A DNA stretch of 6,342 bases from Clostridia bacterium (GTDB lineage Bacteria; Bacillota; Clostridia; Christensenellales; DTU072), in the NCBI GenBank assembly GCA_028703745.1, contig JAQVME010000082.1, forward strand, positions 1 through 6,342, given 5' to 3'. Shown one piece after another: positions 4,390-6,342 of this stretch. Every line of letters begins with the position of its first letter. Within the stretch, counting starts at the first letter, position 1. The translations under genes and the position numbers were made by a program. The notes beneath the pieces were generated by a model that worked only from the letters and a program-made list of their open reading frames with translations, did no database searches and was not told the DNA's origin.

Positions 4390-6342
4390 ATGTTGGACAA
4401 GCATCTTATAGCCGAGGTCAAGCCAAAAACCGCCAAGGAGTATATCATAAGCGGCGACGGCTACAGAATTTCCGTGCTTACGCCGCAGCTGCTGAGAGTC
4501 GAAACGGGAGAATTCACCGACGAGGCTACGCAGTCCGTTTGGTTCAGGGATTTTGACAAGCCGAAATTCGCCCAAAGCCAAAAAGGCGCTTACCTATATA
4601 TAGAGACGACTGCCGCAAGATTTTGTTTCAATAAAAATTCGCGCAAAATTACCGAAATAACCTTCATAAAGGACAACCGTACGGTAAAATGCTCAAATAA
4701 GCACAACCTAAAAGGCACACGCCGCACGCTCGACTTCACGATAGGGCGGGTACGGTTGGGCATGGGACTTATGTCAAAAACCGGCATAAGCGTGCTTGAT
4801 GACAGTTCCTCTCTTCTGCTTATGAAAGGGCAAGCCGTGCCGAGATTCGACAAAGCCACGGATTTATACATATTCGCCTACAACAGGGACTACCGCAAAT
4901 GCCTCGCCGATTTTTTCAAGCTTACCGGAGAGGTGCCTCTTATTCCGCGTTATGCCCTCGGCAACTGGTGGAGCCGTTACCGCGCGTATACACAGCAGGA
5001 GTATACCGCGCTTATGGAGAGGTTCAAGGCAGAGGACATTCCCGTCACCGTCGCCACCATAGATATGGACTGGCATTGGGTGGACGTAAACAAAAAATTC
5101 AAGCTCAACATCAACAAAATCGAGAGCCCGCGCCCCGGCTGGACGGGCTATTCGTGGAACACCGAGCTATTCCCCGACTACAAGGGCTTTCTGAAATATC
5201 TCCGCGACAACAATATGAGAACAACGCTGAACCTTCACCCCTCCGACGGAGTACGCTGGTTTGAAGATATGTACGAGGAGATGGCGGAGGCTATGGGTAT
5301 AGACCCTGCGAGCAAGGCGCCGATAAAATTCGACATAACGGACAGGACGTTTATCAGCGAATATTTCAAGGTGCTTCACAACCCTTATGAAGACGAAGGC
5401 GTGGATTTCTGGTGGATGGACTGGCAGCAAGGCAAAAAAACTGCTGTCAAGGGTCTTGACCCGCTTTGGCCGCTCAACCATTACCATTTTCTCAACAGCC
5501 AAAGAAATAATAAGCGTCCGCTTATCCTTTCGAGATACGCCGGTGTGGGCAGCCACCGCTATCCGCTGGGCTTCTCCGGCGACACACATATGTATTGGTG
5601 CTCGCTGAAATTCCAGCCCTATTTCACAGCAAACGCCGCAAATATCGGCTATACCTGGTGGAGCCACGATATTGGCGGGCATATGCTCGGAAAAAAGAGC
5701 AACGAGATGTATTTGCGCTGGTTGCAATTCGGGATATTCAGCCCCATCAACAGATTGCATTCGACTTCCCACGACTTGCAGGGCAAGGAGCCGTGGAACT
5801 ACTCGGACGTCACCGAACGCTATACAAAAGAGGCATTGACACTTCGCCACCGTCTCATTCCATATATATATTCAATGAATTACAAAACCCACAAAGAGGG
5901 TATCCCACTTTGCGAGCCAATGTATTATCGAAGCACCTTCCCTGAAGCCTACGAATACAACAACCAGTATTATTTTGGTTCAGAGCTGATAGTCGCGCCC
6001 GTAGTGACACGCTTGATAAAGCCACTTCAGATGGCAAAAACCGCAGTTTGGCTTCCAGAAGGCAGATGGACGGATATCTTTACCGGCAGAATATATAACG
6101 GAGGCAAAGTAATAAATATGTTCCGGGGCGTGAGCAGTATCCCCGCGCTGGCAAAAGAAGGCGCGATTATTCCTCTTTCCGGCGACTCCGGCAACAAATG
6201 GCAGAATCCCGACAAGCTCACCGTGCACGTTTACCGCGGCGAGGGCGGCTTCGAGCTTTATGAGGACGACGGCGAGACTATGGATTACAAGGACGGACGT
6301 TGCGCCTTTACAAATATGCGCGTAAACGAAAAAGACGGAAAC
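4390..6342 (+). CDS. GH31 family alpha-glycosidase, 651 codons, 3' end outside the window
   Basis: Retaining glycoside hydrolase of family 31 (alpha-glucosidase/alpha-xylosidase clan), probably releasing sugars from alpha-linked oligosaccharides; the exact linkage cannot be read. AAGGAG at 4376-4381 lies eight bases before the ATG. There is no signal peptide, so it should act in the cytosol on imported sugars. Residues 1-180 form the N-terminal beta-sandwich (NLKGTRRTLD at 106-115, VLDDSSSLLL at 135-144). The (beta/alpha)8 barrel starts near PRYALGNWWSRY (186-197). It contains TIDMDWHWVD (223-232), LNLHPSDG (280-287), the predicted nucleophile D344 in WWMDWQQG, the predicted acid/base D398 in GFSGDTHMYW, SHDIGGH (425-431) and the conserved H457 in NRLHS. 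The C-terminal beta domains follow (ELIVAPVV at 532-539, AKEGAIIPL at 588-596), with the DUF5110-like FELYEDDGET (621-630) near the edge. The frame is still open at 6342, so only a short C-terminal part is probably missing. It is the first gene after its own promoter; any downstream partners are not visible. Confidence 0.94.
   Translation, partial: MLDKHLIAEVKPKTAKEYIISGDGYRISVLTPQLLRVETGEFTDEATQSVWFRDFDKPKFAQSQKGAYLYIETTAARFCFNKNSRKITEITFIKDNRTVKCSNKHNLKGTRRTLDFTIGRVRLGMGLMSKTGISVLDDSSSLLLMKGQAVPRFDKATDLYIFAYNRDYRKCLADFFKLTGEVPLIPRYALGNWWSRYRAYTQQEYTALMERFKAEDIPVTVATIDMDWHWVDVNKKFKLNINKIESPRPGWTGYSWNTELFPDYKGFLKYLRDNNMRTTLNLHPSDGVRWFEDMYEEMAEAMGIDPASKAPIKFDITDRTFISEYFKVLHNPYEDEGVDFWWMDWQQGKKTAVKGLDPLWPLNHYHFLNSQRNNKRPLILSRYAGVGSHRYPLGFSGDTHMYWCSLKFQPYFTANAANIGYTWWSHDIGGHMLGKKSNEMYLRWLQFGIFSPINRLHSTSHDLQGKEPWNYSDVTERYTKEALTLRHRLIPYIYSMNYKTHKEGIPLCEPMYYRSTFPEAYEYNNQYYFGSELIVAPVVTRLIKPLQMAKTAVWLPEGRWTDIFTGRIYNGGKVINMFRGVSSIPALAKEGAIIPLSGDSGNKWQNPDKLTVHVYRGEGGFELYEDDGETMDYKDGRCAFTNMRVNEKDGN

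Noticed and set aside
5167..5850. Minus-strand open frame of 227 codons
   Set aside because: It is opposite the catalytic core of the GH31 gene and arises from that gene's codon use; the GH31 frame is fully conserved there.

Overview
The window fits a low-to-mid GC, endospore-forming member of the Firmicutes (Clostridia-like, possibly an uncultured gut lineage). The support is a Veg-family protein beside the N-terminus of a DUF3794 (SipL-type) protein, strong AAGGAG-type ribosome binding sites, TTGnAA-N17-TATAAT promoters, a CIRCE-like heat-shock operator and frequent ATA/AGA codons. Species or genus cannot be named from this alone. The base composition and style look uniform, and I see no mobile elements, RNA genes, CRISPR arrays or integration scars.

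Layout, left to right. (1) Positions 1-287, minus strand: the first 95 codons of a DUF3794-domain protein that runs off the left edge. (2) Positions 388-630, plus strand: veg, divergent from the DUF3794 gene across a 100-bp gap. (3) Positions 645-677: a perfect 14-bp hairpin that can terminate both converging genes, veg and the peptidase. (4) Positions 695-2152, minus strand: a membrane-anchored M20 metallopeptidase/amidohydrolase of the CPS1/PM20D1 type. (5) Positions 2153-2373: a 221-bp divergent control region. It holds a promoter for the peptidase, a second promoter with the same hexamers for htpG, and a CIRCE-like operator just after the htpG -10 box. (6) Positions 2374-4233, plus strand: full-length htpG (bacterial Hsp90). 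(7) Positions 4234-4389: a strong nested palindrome, probably the htpG terminator, followed by a new promoter. (8) Positions 4390-6342, plus strand: a GH31 alpha-glycosidase, open at the right edge after 651 codons.

The genes look like separately transcribed housekeeping and metabolic units, not one operon. The sporulation-linked pair (DUF3794/veg), the peptidase, the chaperone and the glycosidase each have their own control signals or terminators. I found no evidence of an undescribed multi-gene system. The most informative point is the CIRCE-like operator at htpG, which suggests HrcA control, unlike Bacillus subtilis htpG. Two genes, DUF3794 and GH31, are open at the window edges and have no stop codon here, so a scan for closed ORFs would miss them.
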